Origin: Thomasclavelia cocleata
Lineage (GTDB): Bacteria > Bacillota_I > Bacilli_A > Erysipelotrichales > Coprobacillaceae
Assembly: GCF_900102365.1 (NCBI RefSeq)
Contig: NZ_FOIN01000001.1
Location: forward strand, 164,064 to 228,063
Direction of reading: 5' to 3'
DNA length: 64,000 nucleotides
Part shown: piece after piece, positions 53,944 to 62,854 of the stretch
Position numbering within the stretch: position 1 is the first letter of the stretch
Layout: the number at the start of each line of letters is the position of its first letter
The notes under the pieces: model-generated
The model's database searches: none
What the model saw: only the letters and a program-made list of their open reading frames with translations
Told to the model about the DNA's origin: nothing
Program-made: the position numbers and the translations under genes

Positions 53944-53990
53944 TTCACCTCCTGACACATATATCTTGTGTCAAAGTTAAAAACTTATGC
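53944..53990 (-). promoter_or_regulatory. Putative SigG promoter and hairpin leader of spore protein copy 2
   Basis: On the minus strand GCATA (53990-53986), 17 bases and CAAGATA (53968-53962). TGACACA and TGTGTCA (53953-53959 with 53967-53973) form a perfect 7-bp inverted repeat across the -10 region. Confidence 0.5.
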
Positions 53991-53999
53991 ATCATTTTT

Positions 54000-55196
54000 T
54001 TAAAAAAATTCAATATTTTGCTTATAAGTATTATTTACTACAATTTCTTCATCATTTTCAATACATTCTTCAATCAATTTTTCAAAATCAAATTCTTTTT
54101 CAAAAGCTTCTGCTTTATAACTTTTGGGTTTTGTAGCAGGAGCTTTAGGTGTAAAAATTGTACAACAATCTTCATGAGGACGAATAGATATTTCATAAGT
54201 ATCTATTTTATTTGCAATATCAATAATTTCTAATTTGTCTAGACATAAAACAGGTCTTAATACTGGAATTGTTACAACTTCATTGATTACCTGCATACTA
54301 TTTAGTGTTTGTGAAGCTACTTGACCTATGCTTTCTCCATTAACCAAAGCCAAACAATTATTTTTATGAGCAATTCTTTCACTAATACGATACATCATTC
54401 GTCGCATTACTGTCATTGCATAGCTTTCATCACAATGATCATAAACAGCTAGCTGCAGTTTAGTAAAATTAATAACATGAACTTTAATTTGACCATGGGC
54501 ATAATGACGTAATTTATCAACCAAATCAAAAACTTTTTCTTGTGCTAATTGATTAGTATATGGTGGAGCAGCAAAATGAATACATTCAAGATCAACTCCA
54601 CGTTTTAATGTCAAATAACCAGCTACTGGTGAGTCAATTCCTCCTGACATCATTAGTAAAGCTTTTCCTCCAACACCAACTGGATAACCACCTGCTCCTT
54701 TAATAATATTATCCATAACATAGATTGCATCATAACGAATTTCAACTGTTGCTAGAATTGCAGGATTATGAACATCTACTTTTAATTTTTTTGTTGTATG
54801 ATGAAAAATATATCCTGCAATTTCTCGATTTATCTCTTGAGAAGAGCCTGGAAAATTTTTATCAGATCTCTTAGTATTAATTTTAAAAGTATTTCCTTCA
54901 TTATTCTCAATTATTTGTAAAACTGCTTGTTTGGCTAGTTCAAGATTTTTTTCTAACTTATAAGCAACTGAAAAAGAATAAATACCAAAAACTGTTTTTA
55001 ATTTATCACTTACAGCTTGATGATCACTACCATTTAAAATAATATACATACGATCATGTTGTAAATCATAATTTAATTGTTTAAAATCACTTAAGATTTC
55101 TTTTGTATTTTTTAAAAGACGATTTGTAAATAGTTTACGATTTTTTCCCTTTGTTGTAAGCTCACCAAAGCGAACTAATATATAATTTGCTTCCAT
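54000..55196 (-). CDS. thiI: tRNA 4-thiouridine synthase / thiamine thiazole sulfur carrier enzyme ThiI
   Basis: A 398-residue enzyme with ferredoxin-like and THUMP domains (about 1-165) and a PP-loop ATPase domain with LLMMSGGIDSPVAGYLTLKR (about 178-197). It adenylates U8 of tRNA before sulfur transfer. It has no C-terminal rhodanese domain, as in Bacillus, so the sulfur must come from the adjacent cysteine desulfurase, encoded just upstream on the same strand with a three-base gap. Confidence 0.95.
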   Translation of the reverse strand: MEANYILVRFGELTTKGKNRKLFTNRLLKNTKEILSDFKQLNYDLQHDRMYIILNGSDHQAVSDKLKTVFGIYSFSVAYKLEKNLELAKQAVLQIIENNEGNTFKINTKRSDKNFPGSSQEINREIAGYIFHHTTKKLKVDVHNPAILATVEIRYDAIYVMDNIIKGAGGYPVGVGGKALLMMSGGIDSPVAGYLTLKRGVDLECIHFAAPPYTNQLAQEKVFDLVDKLRHYAHGQIKVHVINFTKLQLAVYDHCDESYAMTVMRRMMYRISERIAHKNNCLALVNGESIGQVASQTLNSMQVINEVVTIPVLRPVLCLDKLEIIDIANKIDTYEISIRPHEDCCTIFTPKAPATKPKSYKAEAFEKEFDFEKLIEECIENDEEIVVNNTYKQNIEFF

Positions 55197-55199
55197 TTT

Positions 55200-56336
55200 C
55201 TACCTCTGCTTCTTTAATTTTACCAAACTTTCTTCTAAATAGTAACAAAACTGATCAATATCTTCTTTACTAGTATGCTCACCAAAGCTAATTCTAAGCG
55301 CACTTGAAGCAACTGCATCATCCAGGTGTAATTGTGCCATAACTCTTGAAACATTGCTTGTTTTAGAAGAACATGCACTACGTGTTGAAAGATAAATTTC
55401 TTTAGTTTCTAAATCATGTAAAATAACTTCTGGTTTATAACCAGGACATGAAAAATTCAAAATTGTTGTAATACAGCAAGACTCATCACTATTAATTACT
55501 ATTCCAGGAATTTGTTTTAAACAATGTCTTGCATACTCATTGATCTTTTTTATATGTTGTACTTTATTATCAAAATCTTCTAATGCTAAACGTAGAGTTT
55601 TTGCAAAAACAATATTAGTACAAGCATTAGATGTTCCTCCTCGCAGACCAAATTCTTGTTGACCTCCATTTATTAATGGTACAAGTGTAGTTGAACGTCG
55701 TTTAAATAATAAACCACTGCCTTTTAATCCATATATTTTGTGAGCTGAAAAAGATGCTAGATCAACATCATTTAAATCAATTGGCAATTTTCCTAAAGCT
55801 TGAACCATATCAAAATGCAACTTTATCTTATCGTGTTTTTTAACAATTCTTTTAATATCTTCAATTGGATTAATAACACCAATTTCATTATTTACATACA
55901 TAATAGATACTAAAATAGTATCATCCCTTATGCTATCCTGCAATTCTTGTAAAGATATACGACCTTTTTTATCAACTTTTAAATAAGTAACTTCAAATCC
56001 AAAAACTTTTTCTAATTCTTTACAACTTTCATAAACTGATGAATGCTCAATAGCTGTAGTAATAATGTGTTTACCACGATTTTGATATTGAAAAGCAGTA
56101 CCTTTAATAGCTAAATTATTTGCTTCACTGCCACAACTAGTAAAAATCAATTCATCTTCTTTAACTTTAAATGTCTCACTTAATAGTTTTCGTGAATGTT
56201 CCATCAAACGATTAATTTCAATACCTTTATCATATGCTGAATCAGCATTATAAAAATAATTTTCTAATAAATTATGGTATGTCGTTAAAACTTCTGAATT
56301 TAACGGCGTTGTTGCTACATAATCTAAATATATCAT
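55200..56336 (-). CDS. Cysteine desulfurase (NifZ/IscS-like), partner of ThiI
   Basis: A 378-residue PLP enzyme removing sulfur from cysteine. Seen: YLDYVATTPLNSEVL, FTSCGSEANNLAIKG, TTAIEHSSVYESC, SFSAHKIYGLKGSG (PLP-binding Lys) and LSTRSACSSKTSNVSRVM (catalytic Cys on the mobile loop). Immediate linkage to thiI matches the Bacillus nifZ-thiI pair, so tRNA thiolation is the likely destination of the sulfur. Confidence 0.93.
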   Translation of the reverse strand: MIYLDYVATTPLNSEVLTTYHNLLENYFYNADSAYDKGIEINRLMEHSRKLLSETFKVKEDELIFTSCGSEANNLAIKGTAFQYQNRGKHIITTAIEHSSVYESCKELEKVFGFEVTYLKVDKKGRISLQELQDSIRDDTILVSIMYVNNEIGVINPIEDIKRIVKKHDKIKLHFDMVQALGKLPIDLNDVDLASFSAHKIYGLKGSGLLFKRRSTTLVPLINGGQQEFGLRGGTSNACTNIVFAKTLRLALEDFDNKVQHIKKINEYARHCLKQIPGIVINSDESCCITTILNFSCPGYKPEVILHDLETKEIYLSTRSACSSKTSNVSRVMAQLHLDDAVASSALRISFGEHTSKEDIDQFCYYLEESLVKLKKQR

Positions 56337-56365
56337 AATAACCCCCTATTTTATTATATGCAATT

Positions 56366-56398
56366 AAAACACAAAGTCCTACACTGACTTTGTGTTTT
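56366..56398 (-). terminator. ezrA terminator
   Basis: AAAACACAAAGTC (56366-56378) pairs perfectly with GACTTTGTGTTTT (56386-56398). The ezrA stop codon is at the loop. Confidence 0.9.
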
Positions 56399-58118
56399 TA
56401 TTAATCAACATCTCATAAGAACCTGGATTTATTTTTTCAATAATATCAACAGCTGTAGAAAGTGCTTTAGTATACTCTCCATTTCTAAACAATAATTCCG
56501 CTTTAGTCAATTCTGTATTAACCTCTAAAAAAGAACTACGGAAACGATTACCATAAATAATTGCTTCTTCTACCATCTCTGCTGTCACAATCAAATTATG
56601 AACATTATCATATAATTTATATATTACATCACGTGCTGCATCAACTTGAACCGATAATCTTTCTAAATCAATTGGTCGATGACGTATAAACTTTAAAATT
56701 TCATCCGCTTTTAAATATGAGTCATCAATATAATCTTTATATGATTCATTAATCATTGGTAAATGTTTATTTTTTATCTCAGATTTTATTTCTAATAAAA
56801 CAATATTTATATTATCCAACTCATCTAGAGCTCTTTTTTCCTGAAGACGTAATGAATTCTCTAATTCATTGTACTTAGTTAAAGCATCATCAAATGGTTG
56901 ACAACGTGTCACCAATTCACCAAACTGTTCAATTAAAGCACTATATGAAAAATCCTTTGATTCTATAATATTAGTTAATTTTGCTAAATCATCCACAACT
57001 AACTTAAATTTTTTATAATCATCATTGATTGTAATATCATAATCAGTAAGTAAATAATTATGTTGTAATTCATCAAATGAACTTACTGTACGTTTCAACC
57101 CTTCATCTAAACGTTCAATATGACGATAACAATTATTACGAGCTTCTTCATATTGATTATAGGCAGTCTGTTCTTTTTCTAAATCAGCTCCTAAAGTATT
57201 TAGTTCTTCAGTCATTACTTCAATAGAAGCACCAACATTTTCTAACATTAAATCTTTGATTGCTTGAATCGTATTTTCTAAATCAGAATAAATTTTATTA
57301 TAACGTACAGAAGCATTTAATTTTTCGATTGAAAAATCTTTTTCTTTCATCACTTCTAAAATCTCATATAATTCTTCTAAACGTTTAGGAATGTATTTAC
57401 GAACAATCGAAATATATGTAGGTAAATCTCGAAGATTAGCAGCTAACAAATCAACATCCTTTTCTATTTTAGAAGCAAATGTTTTTGCTTCATCAAAGCG
57501 CTGATTATTCATCATATCTTCCAATGAAACAAAACGACTGTCAATATCATTAAAAATAGCAGGAATTGCTGGAACAAAATCCTCAATTTTAAACCGTACT
57601 GCAGCAAAATTGTCACTAGCAGCACGATATTTTTCTTTGATCTTAATAATCGCTACTCGTTGAACATTCTCAATTTCTGTAATAACTTCAATCTTTTTTA
57701 ATAAATCTTGTGCTCTTTTTTCATATTCAATAATTTCTTTTCTTAACTTCACTAATTTACCATGAACCCCAGATAATTTACGATAAAAAAGCTGTTCATC
57801 TACCTCGTTAATCAATGGGGCAATATCATTATTTTGATAAATATTCAATTCATTAAACTCAGTTTCATATATCTCATATTTTTCAAGTACTTCTGGCATG
57901 TTTTTACCAATACCTTTTACTCTTCCTAAACGATATTGGATTGGCAAAGTTTTTATTGCATTCATTTGATTCTCAAGCTCTACTATTTCTTTACGATACA
58001 TTTTTAATTTTATGGCACGATAAACAATTATACCTATAATAATCACTAATATGCTTACACATACAATAATAACATTTTGTCTACCAAATTTTTCTAATAT
58101 ATTATCTAAAAATTTCAT
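56379..58118 (-). CDS. ezrA: Septation ring formation regulator EzrA
   Basis: A 579-residue membrane-anchored division protein. One membrane segment (about residues 15-36, NVIIVCVSILVIIIGIIVYR) with the rest cytoplasmic and made of long coiled-coil, spectrin-like bundles (LPIQYRLGRVKGIGKNMPEV, then repeated helices). It modulates FtsZ ring placement. Length agrees with Firmicute EzrA (560-575). Confidence 0.93.
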   Translation of the reverse strand: MKFLDNILEKFGRQNVIIVCVSILVIIIGIIVYRAIKLKMYRKEIVELENQMNAIKTLPIQYRLGRVKGIGKNMPEVLEKYEIYETEFNELNIYQNNDIAPLINEVDEQLFYRKLSGVHGKLVKLRKEIIEYEKRAQDLLKKIEVITEIENVQRVAIIKIKEKYRAASDNFAAVRFKIEDFVPAIPAIFNDIDSRFVSLEDMMNNQRFDEAKTFASKIEKDVDLLAANLRDLPTYISIVRKYIPKRLEELYEILEVMKEKDFSIEKLNASVRYNKIYSDLENTIQAIKDLMLENVGASIEVMTEELNTLGADLEKEQTAYNQYEEARNNCYRHIERLDEGLKRTVSSFDELQHNYLLTDYDITINDDYKKFKLVVDDLAKLTNIIESKDFSYSALIEQFGELVTRCQPFDDALTKYNELENSLRLQEKRALDELDNINIVLLEIKSEIKNKHLPMINESYKDYIDDSYLKADEILKFIRHRPIDLERLSVQVDAARDVIYKLYDNVHNLIVTAEMVEEAIIYGNRFRSSFLEVNTELTKAELLFRNGEYTKALSTAVDIIEKINPGSYEMLINKNTKSV

Positions 58119-58262
58119 TTACGCATCCCTCTTTATATACAGCTTACCTATAGTAGTATACCACAACATACAAGTCATGTCTAAGTGGAATCTAATAATT
58201 TTTACAATACTTTACATTATTTTCGTTTATCTTAATATATAGATATAAGGAGGAATTTATTA

Positions 58263-58931
58263 ATGAACAAAAAAATATTAGCACCACTTCGTTCATACAG
58301 TACTAGACGTGTTTTATATATTTATAATGAATATCTTGAAATGTTCAAACAAGCACATCTAGATATAATTACAATCGGTTCAACAAGCCAAGATACTCAA
58401 CAATTTCTTGTTGACAATTGTGATGGGCTTTTACTTACAGGAGGATTTGATATTGACCCAATTTATTACCAGGAAAAAATACATCCTAAAACAAAAAAAG
58501 AACTATTTGAATTAGAAGCATTAGAATTTTCTTTGATTAAAATGTTCACTCAGCAAAACAAACCAATTCTAGGAATCTGTCGTGGCATACAGACAATTAA
58601 TGTTGCTTTTGGGGGAACATTAATTCAAGATCTTGAATCAGATTTTCATATGCAAAAAGAAATAACAAGTTATCAGCATTTAGTAAAAACCACAAATAAT
58701 TCTCTTTTAAAAAAATATTTAGGTGAAGAATTTATGACCAATTCTTTTCATCACCAGGCAATCAATCACTTAGCTAAAGATTTTATGATTAGTGCTAAAA
58801 GCGAAGATAACATTATTGAAGGTATAGAAAAGGATAATATTATTGGTGTACAGTGGCATCCAGAAAAAAATAATGATAAAATACAACAAAGGCTTTTAAA
58901 TTTATTCAAAGATTTGTTGGAGGAAAAATAA
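58263..58931 (+). CDS. Gamma-glutamyl-gamma-aminobutyrate hydrolase-like class-I glutamine amidotransferase (peptidase C26)
   Basis: A 222-residue hydrolase. Nucleophile Cys in PILGICRGIQTINVAFGG, preceded by GLLLTGGFDIDPIYY; His-Glu in GVQWHPEKN near the C-terminus. The family removes gamma-linked glutamyl groups (PuuD-like) but the substrate is not fixed by sequence. AAGGAGG precedes the ATG. It is followed by a dehydrogenase with no gap, forming a two-gene operon. Confidence 0.9.
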   Translation: MNKKILAPLRSYSTRRVLYIYNEYLEMFKQAHLDIITIGSTSQDTQQFLVDNCDGLLLTGGFDIDPIYYQEKIHPKTKKELFELEALEFSLIKMFTQQNKPILGICRGIQTINVAFGGTLIQDLESDFHMQKEITSYQHLVKTTNNSLLKKYLGEEFMTNSFHHQAINHLAKDFMISAKSEDNIIEGIEKDNIIGVQWHPEKNNDKIQQRLLNLFKDLLEEK

Positions 58932-59795
58932 ATGAAAAAAATTGGATTTATTGGTGTTGGAGTAATGGGTAGAGGAATGGTTTTAAATTTAAGTAAGACT
59001 AATTACGATATTTCTATTTATACCCGTAGTAAAGATAAGATTAAAGATCTTTTAGATGAAAAAATAAAATGGTGTGATGATATTGAACAATGTTGTAAAG
59101 ATAAAGATATAATTATGACCATGGTAGGTTTTCCAAATGATGTTGAGGAAGTTTATTTTGGTGAAAAAGGGATTATAAATAGTGCTCAACCAAATACAGT
59201 TTTAATTGATTTTACAACCTCAAGTCCACTTTTAGCAAATAAAATCTACAATCAGGCTAAAATAAAAAAATTATTCAGTTTAGATTGTCCAGTTTCTGGT
59301 GGGGATATTGGAGCAGCTAACGGAACACTTTCTATTATGGTAGGTGGTGACAAAGAAATTTTTGAACAAGTAAAACCTATCTTAGAAGTTTTAGGAACTA
59401 ATATTAATTATGTTGGTTTACCAGGTTATGGACAACATACAAAAATGGCTAACCAGATTGCTTTAGCTGGGGCATTAGCTAGTGTATGTGAAGCTATCAC
59501 TTACGCAAAAAGTGTTGACCTCGATCCTCAAAAAATGCTTCAATGTATCTCTAGTGGAGCAGCTGGATCATGGCAAATGAACAATAATGGTCCTAAAATG
59601 TTATCTGGTGATTTTGATCCTGGTTTTTTTATCAAACATTATATTAAGGACATGAAAATAGCCAAGGATGTAAACAAAACTAATAACCTTGACCTTGAAG
59701 TTTTAAATACAGTTTTAAAAATGTTTGAAACTATGCAATCTAATGGAGATGACGATTTAGGAACCCAAGCAATAATTAAATATTACCAAAGATAG
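58932..59795 (+). CDS. NAD(P)-dependent beta-hydroxyacid dehydrogenase
   Basis: A 287-residue enzyme of the 3-hydroxyisobutyrate / tartronate semialdehyde reductase family. Rossmann motif GFIGVGVMGRGMVLNL, substrate motif CPVSGGDIGAANGTLSIMVGG, catalytic Lys in HTKMANQIALAG. The start directly follows the stop of the preceding hydrolase. The real substrate (for example a short-chain semialdehyde) cannot be read from motifs. Confidence 0.92.
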   Translation: MKKIGFIGVGVMGRGMVLNLSKTNYDISIYTRSKDKIKDLLDEKIKWCDDIEQCCKDKDIIMTMVGFPNDVEEVYFGEKGIINSAQPNTVLIDFTTSSPLLANKIYNQAKIKKLFSLDCPVSGGDIGAANGTLSIMVGGDKEIFEQVKPILEVLGTNINYVGLPGYGQHTKMANQIALAGALASVCEAITYAKSVDLDPQKMLQCISSGAAGSWQMNNNGPKMLSGDFDPGFFIKHYIKDMKIAKDVNKTNNLDLEVLNTVLKMFETMQSNGDDDLGTQAIIKYYQR

Positions 59796-59801
59796 TCCTG
59801 A

Positions 59802-60659
59802 CTATCTTTTTTCTTTATCTATAAGATTATTTCTATTAGCAAGAAACATTGCCCCCACCATTAAAATCATTGCCAGCATTTTACTAAAATCAAATTGTTC
59901 TTGTAACAATAATGAACCTATATATGTAAACACTGGATTTAACCCTAATAAAAAACTGGTTTTAACACTCCCTATTTCATGAACTGCCTTAAAATAAATC
60001 AACTGAATAATTGCAAATCCTATTCCTGAAAAGAGAACAAATAAAATCCACAACATAATTGAAATATCTTTAAAATTGTTTGTTTGTGGAAATAAAATAG
60101 ATATTATTAATAATTGTATAAAACCATAACTTAAATATTCCAATGTAAAAGTTAAACTATCTTCCTTTTTACAATTATGTTGAATCAATAAGTTTCCATA
60201 ACTATAAAAAATTATTCCTCCAACCAGCATCAAATGTCCTAAAGAAAGTTCTTGAAATTTAAAGTTTATTGAAATCAAAAAACCTATGCAAGCAACACTC
60301 ATCGCAATTAATTGATTTTTATTTACTTTATTTTTATATAAAAACCAAGACAAAAGAATTGTAATTAATGGTGCTAATGAATTAATAATAGCATTAGAAC
60401 TACCACTAATTATATTTAATCCCTCAAATGTTAAAATAAAATTTATCGTTATAGAAAATACTGCTACTCTTAACCCTAAAAAATCACGTCTTCTTTTTAA
60501 CTTTATTTTTTTATATCTCATCACAAATAAAATAGCTAAAACAGAAAGAAAAACTTTTAAAGCTGCTAAATAATACGTTGATACATGTTCTAACATATAT
60601 TTCATAACTAATACATTACTACCCCATAGAAAACTTGCGAAAATCAACCAGCCATACAT
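59802..60659 (-). CDS. EamA-family (DMT) transporter
   Basis: A 285-residue protein with about ten hydrophobic segments in two EamA halves: FASFLWGSNVLVMKYMLEHV, NAIINSLAPLITILLSWFLY in the first, FALVIQLIYFKAV-like ending GSLLLQEQFDFSKMLAMILM in the second. These carriers export or import metabolites or amino acids. It converges on the dehydrogenase. Immediately upstream on its strand is CRISPR-like array B, so transcription may begin beyond that array. Confidence 0.9.
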   Translation of the reverse strand: MYGWLIFASFLWGSNVLVMKYMLEHVSTYYLAALKVFLSVLAILFVMRYKKIKLKRRRDFLGLRVAVFSITINFILTFEGLNIISGSSNAIINSLAPLITILLSWFLYKNKVNKNQLIAMSVACIGFLISINFKFQELSLGHLMLVGGIIFYSYGNLLIQHNCKKEDSLTFTLEYLSYGFIQLLIISILFPQTNNFKDISIMLWILFVLFSGIGFAIIQLIYFKAVHEIGSVKTSFLLGLNPVFTYIGSLLLQEQFDFSKMLAMILMVGAMFLANRNNLIDKEKR

Positions 60660-60665
60660 TATATC

Positions 60666-60687
60666 ACCAGTTTTAGTATTACCAGTT
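60666..60687 (-). promoter_or_regulatory. Paired AACTGGT boxes in front of the EamA gene
   Basis: On the minus strand AACTGGT occurs twice, 15 bases apart (60687-60681 and 60672-60666), ending about six bases before the ATG. A repressor site or coincidence; not tested. Confidence 0.3.
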
Positions 60688-60739
60688 AAATTACTTTAAA
60701 ACTAAAAAAAACAATATAACCTAAAGCTAGTTTATACTG

Positions 60740-60832
60740 GTTTTTATACATCTTATGTTGTTATTAACCATAATATCATAGCCCAATCGAGGTAATGATA
60801 AAATTTCAATACATTCTATGTTGTTATTAAAC
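60740..60832 (-). CRISPR. CRISPR-like mini-array B: two repeats, one spacer
   Basis: On the minus strand the first repeat (60832-60803) is GTTTAATAACAACATAG...ATGTATTGAAAT and the second (60769-60740) is the same with degenerate ends, as expected at the far end of an array. The 33-base spacer starts TTTATCATTACCTCGAT, matching spacer 2 of array A at 16 of the first 17 bases. Repeats match those of array A at about 24 of 30 positions, with the ACAC/GTGT stem replaced by ACAT/ATGT. No cas genes nearby. Confidence 0.6.
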
Positions 60833-60859
60833 TCTAATAAATAAGCTACTTTATATTCA

Positions 60860-60865
60860 ATTATA
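60860..60865 (-). promoter_or_regulatory. Candidate -10 box upstream of array B
   Basis: TATAAT on the minus strand, 28 bases before the first repeat. A -35 box is not convincing (TTGATA at 14 bases spacing). Confidence 0.4.
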
Positions 60866-61263
60866 CTACAATCCCTCTATATCAAGAATTTTATATTTTT
60901 TAATCCTGTACTTTGATTAGCCTACCTACTTAAATCATATAAAAAACTTAAATTCCTTGCAATCAAACTAATTATACAACAGGCAATCATTAATTTCAAA
61001 TCTAGACTTAAATGAATTAGTTTTTCCTAAGTTAGAATAAAATTACCAATCAATAATTCAAATAAATAAAAAATAGTGAGATTTTATATACTTTAACGTA
61101 AATGCTAAATTATATTAATATAATTTATAAAGATTTATATAAATTTTTATTAAAATAATAATTACAGATAATGAATCATTTTATCACAAAATAGTTGAAT
61201 AAAGTAAACTTTTCTTTCTCATTGATAGTGAATCTTTATTGATTTTTTCAATTGTTTTGTTAA

Positions 61264-61424
61264 TTATTCATCAATTACTTGATAATAACCCGTATTTGCT
61301 TCACCCATGATTATTGGACATATCTTTAACCACTTAGTAAAATATTCTAAATAAAATAATAAAATCGCATTTTTTAATACAATCTTTCGCTACTTCCACC
61401 AAAGTGAGCAAAAATAATTTGATT
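61264..61424 (-). pseudogene. Frameshifted C-terminal gene remnant (HFGGS motif)
   Basis: The minus strand reads NQIIFAHFGGSSERLY then a stop. One base out of frame it continues VLKNAILLFYLEYFTKWLKI, then CPIIMGEANTGYYQVIDE and a stop at 61264. The shift lies near a TATTAAAAAA run. The AHFGGS stretch recalls metal-dependent hydrolases, but the piece is too short to assign. No start or ribosome binding site. Confidence 0.45.
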
Positions 61425-61539
61425 ATTTCACATATTAAACTACCTTTATTATAACATTAATAATAATAATTTTCCTAAACTCTTGCTGTTTTCTATTTTC
61501 ATTCCCTTTCTTTTGTGCACATTTTTGGACTTAATATAT

Positions 61540-61583
61540 ATTTCAATTTTGAAATCATTGTTCCTATAATGTGATCTAATGTA
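61540..61583 (+). promoter_or_regulatory. Promoter-like region with ATTTCAA/TTGAAAT palindrome
   Basis: ATTTCAA (61540-61546) and TTGAAAT (61549-61555) form an inverted repeat about 10-20 bases before a TATAAT. AAAGGAGG follows near 61600, but the next bases (AAGTATACC) give no ATG, GTG or TTG start: probably the control region of a lost gene. Confidence 0.35.
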
Positions 61584-62092
61584 ATGAAAGTTAAATAGGG
61601 AAAGGAGGAAGTATACCAATAGAAGCAAGACTAGTTTTTTAGAATACATAACAAGTAATCTAGGCCATATATGACAAATTTTTTCGAATTAAATTTAGGT
61701 TTAATGGATTTATGATGCATATAAGTAGCCCTCTATTGTATCTAAACTATATATTCGAAATAAGAAAAGTTGAATATAAACAGACAGTTTAACACTAATG
61801 TTCAGGTAGTTTATTTTTTTTTATCGTAGATAAATATCTTGTAATGAGTCATCCATTGTAAAAAAGAAACAGTTCCTAATTTCTATTTCAAAAAATACTA
61901 ATCTGAATAAGTTGTTATAAATTTCTAATGAAATTGGAAAGTTTTTGTTCTTATAATAAATAACTAAGCAAGAACTCATTTATAAATGAAACAACCATAT
62001 ATATTGAAAAATATTGGCACAGTTGAAAAAGGATAGACTATCTAGACTTTGCCTATTTCATTTTGTATTTGTAGTTAACTACATATTTATTT

Positions 62093-62135
62093 TATGCAAA
62101 ATATGCATAAATGTCAATATGCGCAATATGCATAA
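62093..62135. promoter_or_regulatory. Two operator copies upstream of the XRE regulator
   Basis: TATGCAAAATATGCATAA (62093-62110) and TATGCGCAATATGCATAA (62118-62135) are 18-base copies spaced exactly 25 bases, each with an internal TATGCA/TGCATA inverted repeat. Likely autoregulatory operators. Confidence 0.65.
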
Positions 62136-62156
62136 GTTAAAATTAGTTGGAGGACT

Positions 62157-62387
62157 ATGAAAATGAAAGCAAATAAATTGCTTGATTTAAGAGAAGATAA
62201 GAACTTGACCCAGGCTGATATTGCAAAAACATTGAATGTCAATCAAACCACTTATTCGAGATATGAACGTGGTGATATTAACATACCACTTGATATTTTA
62301 ATTAAAATGGCATTATTCTTTAATACAAGTATCGATTATATTCTAAATTTAACAAATGAGAAAAAGCCTTATAAAAGAAAAAGATAA
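62157..62387 (+). CDS. XRE-family helix-turn-helix regulator
   Basis: A 76-residue Cro/CI-type DNA-binding protein, single HTH domain: LREDKNLTQADIAKTLNVNQ, TTYSRYERGDINIPLDILIK, FFNTSIDYILNLT, then a basic tail KKPYKRKR. The domain covers nearly the whole protein, as in small phage or toxin-antitoxin repressors. TTGGAGGAC precedes the ATG at 62157 (a second ATG at 62163 is possible). Two matching operators lie just upstream. No partner gene is intact, so it may be the survivor of a lost element. Confidence 0.9.
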   Translation: MKMKANKLLDLREDKNLTQADIAKTLNVNQTTYSRYERGDINIPLDILIKMALFFNTSIDYILNLTNEKKPYKRKR

Positions 62388-62854
62388 AATAATATAATGA
62401 TATTAATCTTTTATATGTAGTTGCGACATCGTCCATAAAATGGACTTTCACCACATAGATATATGCCATGCATACAAAAAGCAGTGAGATCACGATTATA
62501 AAAAGTGATTTTCACTGCTTTGATATTTTTATTAAACTAAAACTATATTCACTCAACTTTTTTCTAAGTTTTATAATTAGCAATTTAATTTCTGATATAA
62601 AGGTAACTAACTTAAATCTATCCCATTACAGTCATCTTAATAACTGTTTTTAATCTATATAACATGAAAAGGAATATACCCCAATATCATAGTCACATAT
62701 AATTATATGCTACCATTTATATATGCATCTATTTATTGAGAAAAAACTATTTTACTAGTTTTTATTCATCAATAAATAATTTTCTATTGGATTCAACTTC
62801 TTCAGCCTCTTTATCAAACACAATATACTTTTTACAATTGACTCTTACATATAT
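62388..62854. other. Intergenic region between the XRE gene and ribF
   Basis: About 470 bases: the hairpin at 62478-62521, then AT-rich sequence with no gene, and at its right end an open stretch in frame with ribF (62762-62854) that follows the ribF stop. Confidence 0.55.
62478..62521 (+). terminator. Nested terminator-like hairpin after the XRE gene
   Basis: AAAGCAGTGA (62478-62487) pairs with TCACTGCTTT (62512-62521); inside, ATCAC (62489-62493) pairs with GTGAT (62505-62509). It is followed by GATATTTTTATT. It can also serve transcripts from the other strand. Confidence 0.65.

Larger units (their letters stand above)
60888..62092. other. Gene-poor, highly AT-rich region with decay products
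   Basis: About 1.2 kb with no intact gene. It contains a frameshifted remnant on the minus strand (61264-61424), a promoter-like segment with an inverted repeat (61540-61555) leading to a strong but start-less ribosome binding site near 61600-61607, and otherwise sequence in which I see nothing. Confidence 0.6.

Noticed and set aside
61449-61649. 66-residue minus-strand frame with a hydrophobic start
   Set aside because: No ribosome binding site, low-complexity AT-rich translation, and it lies antisense to a promoter-like region; more likely random.
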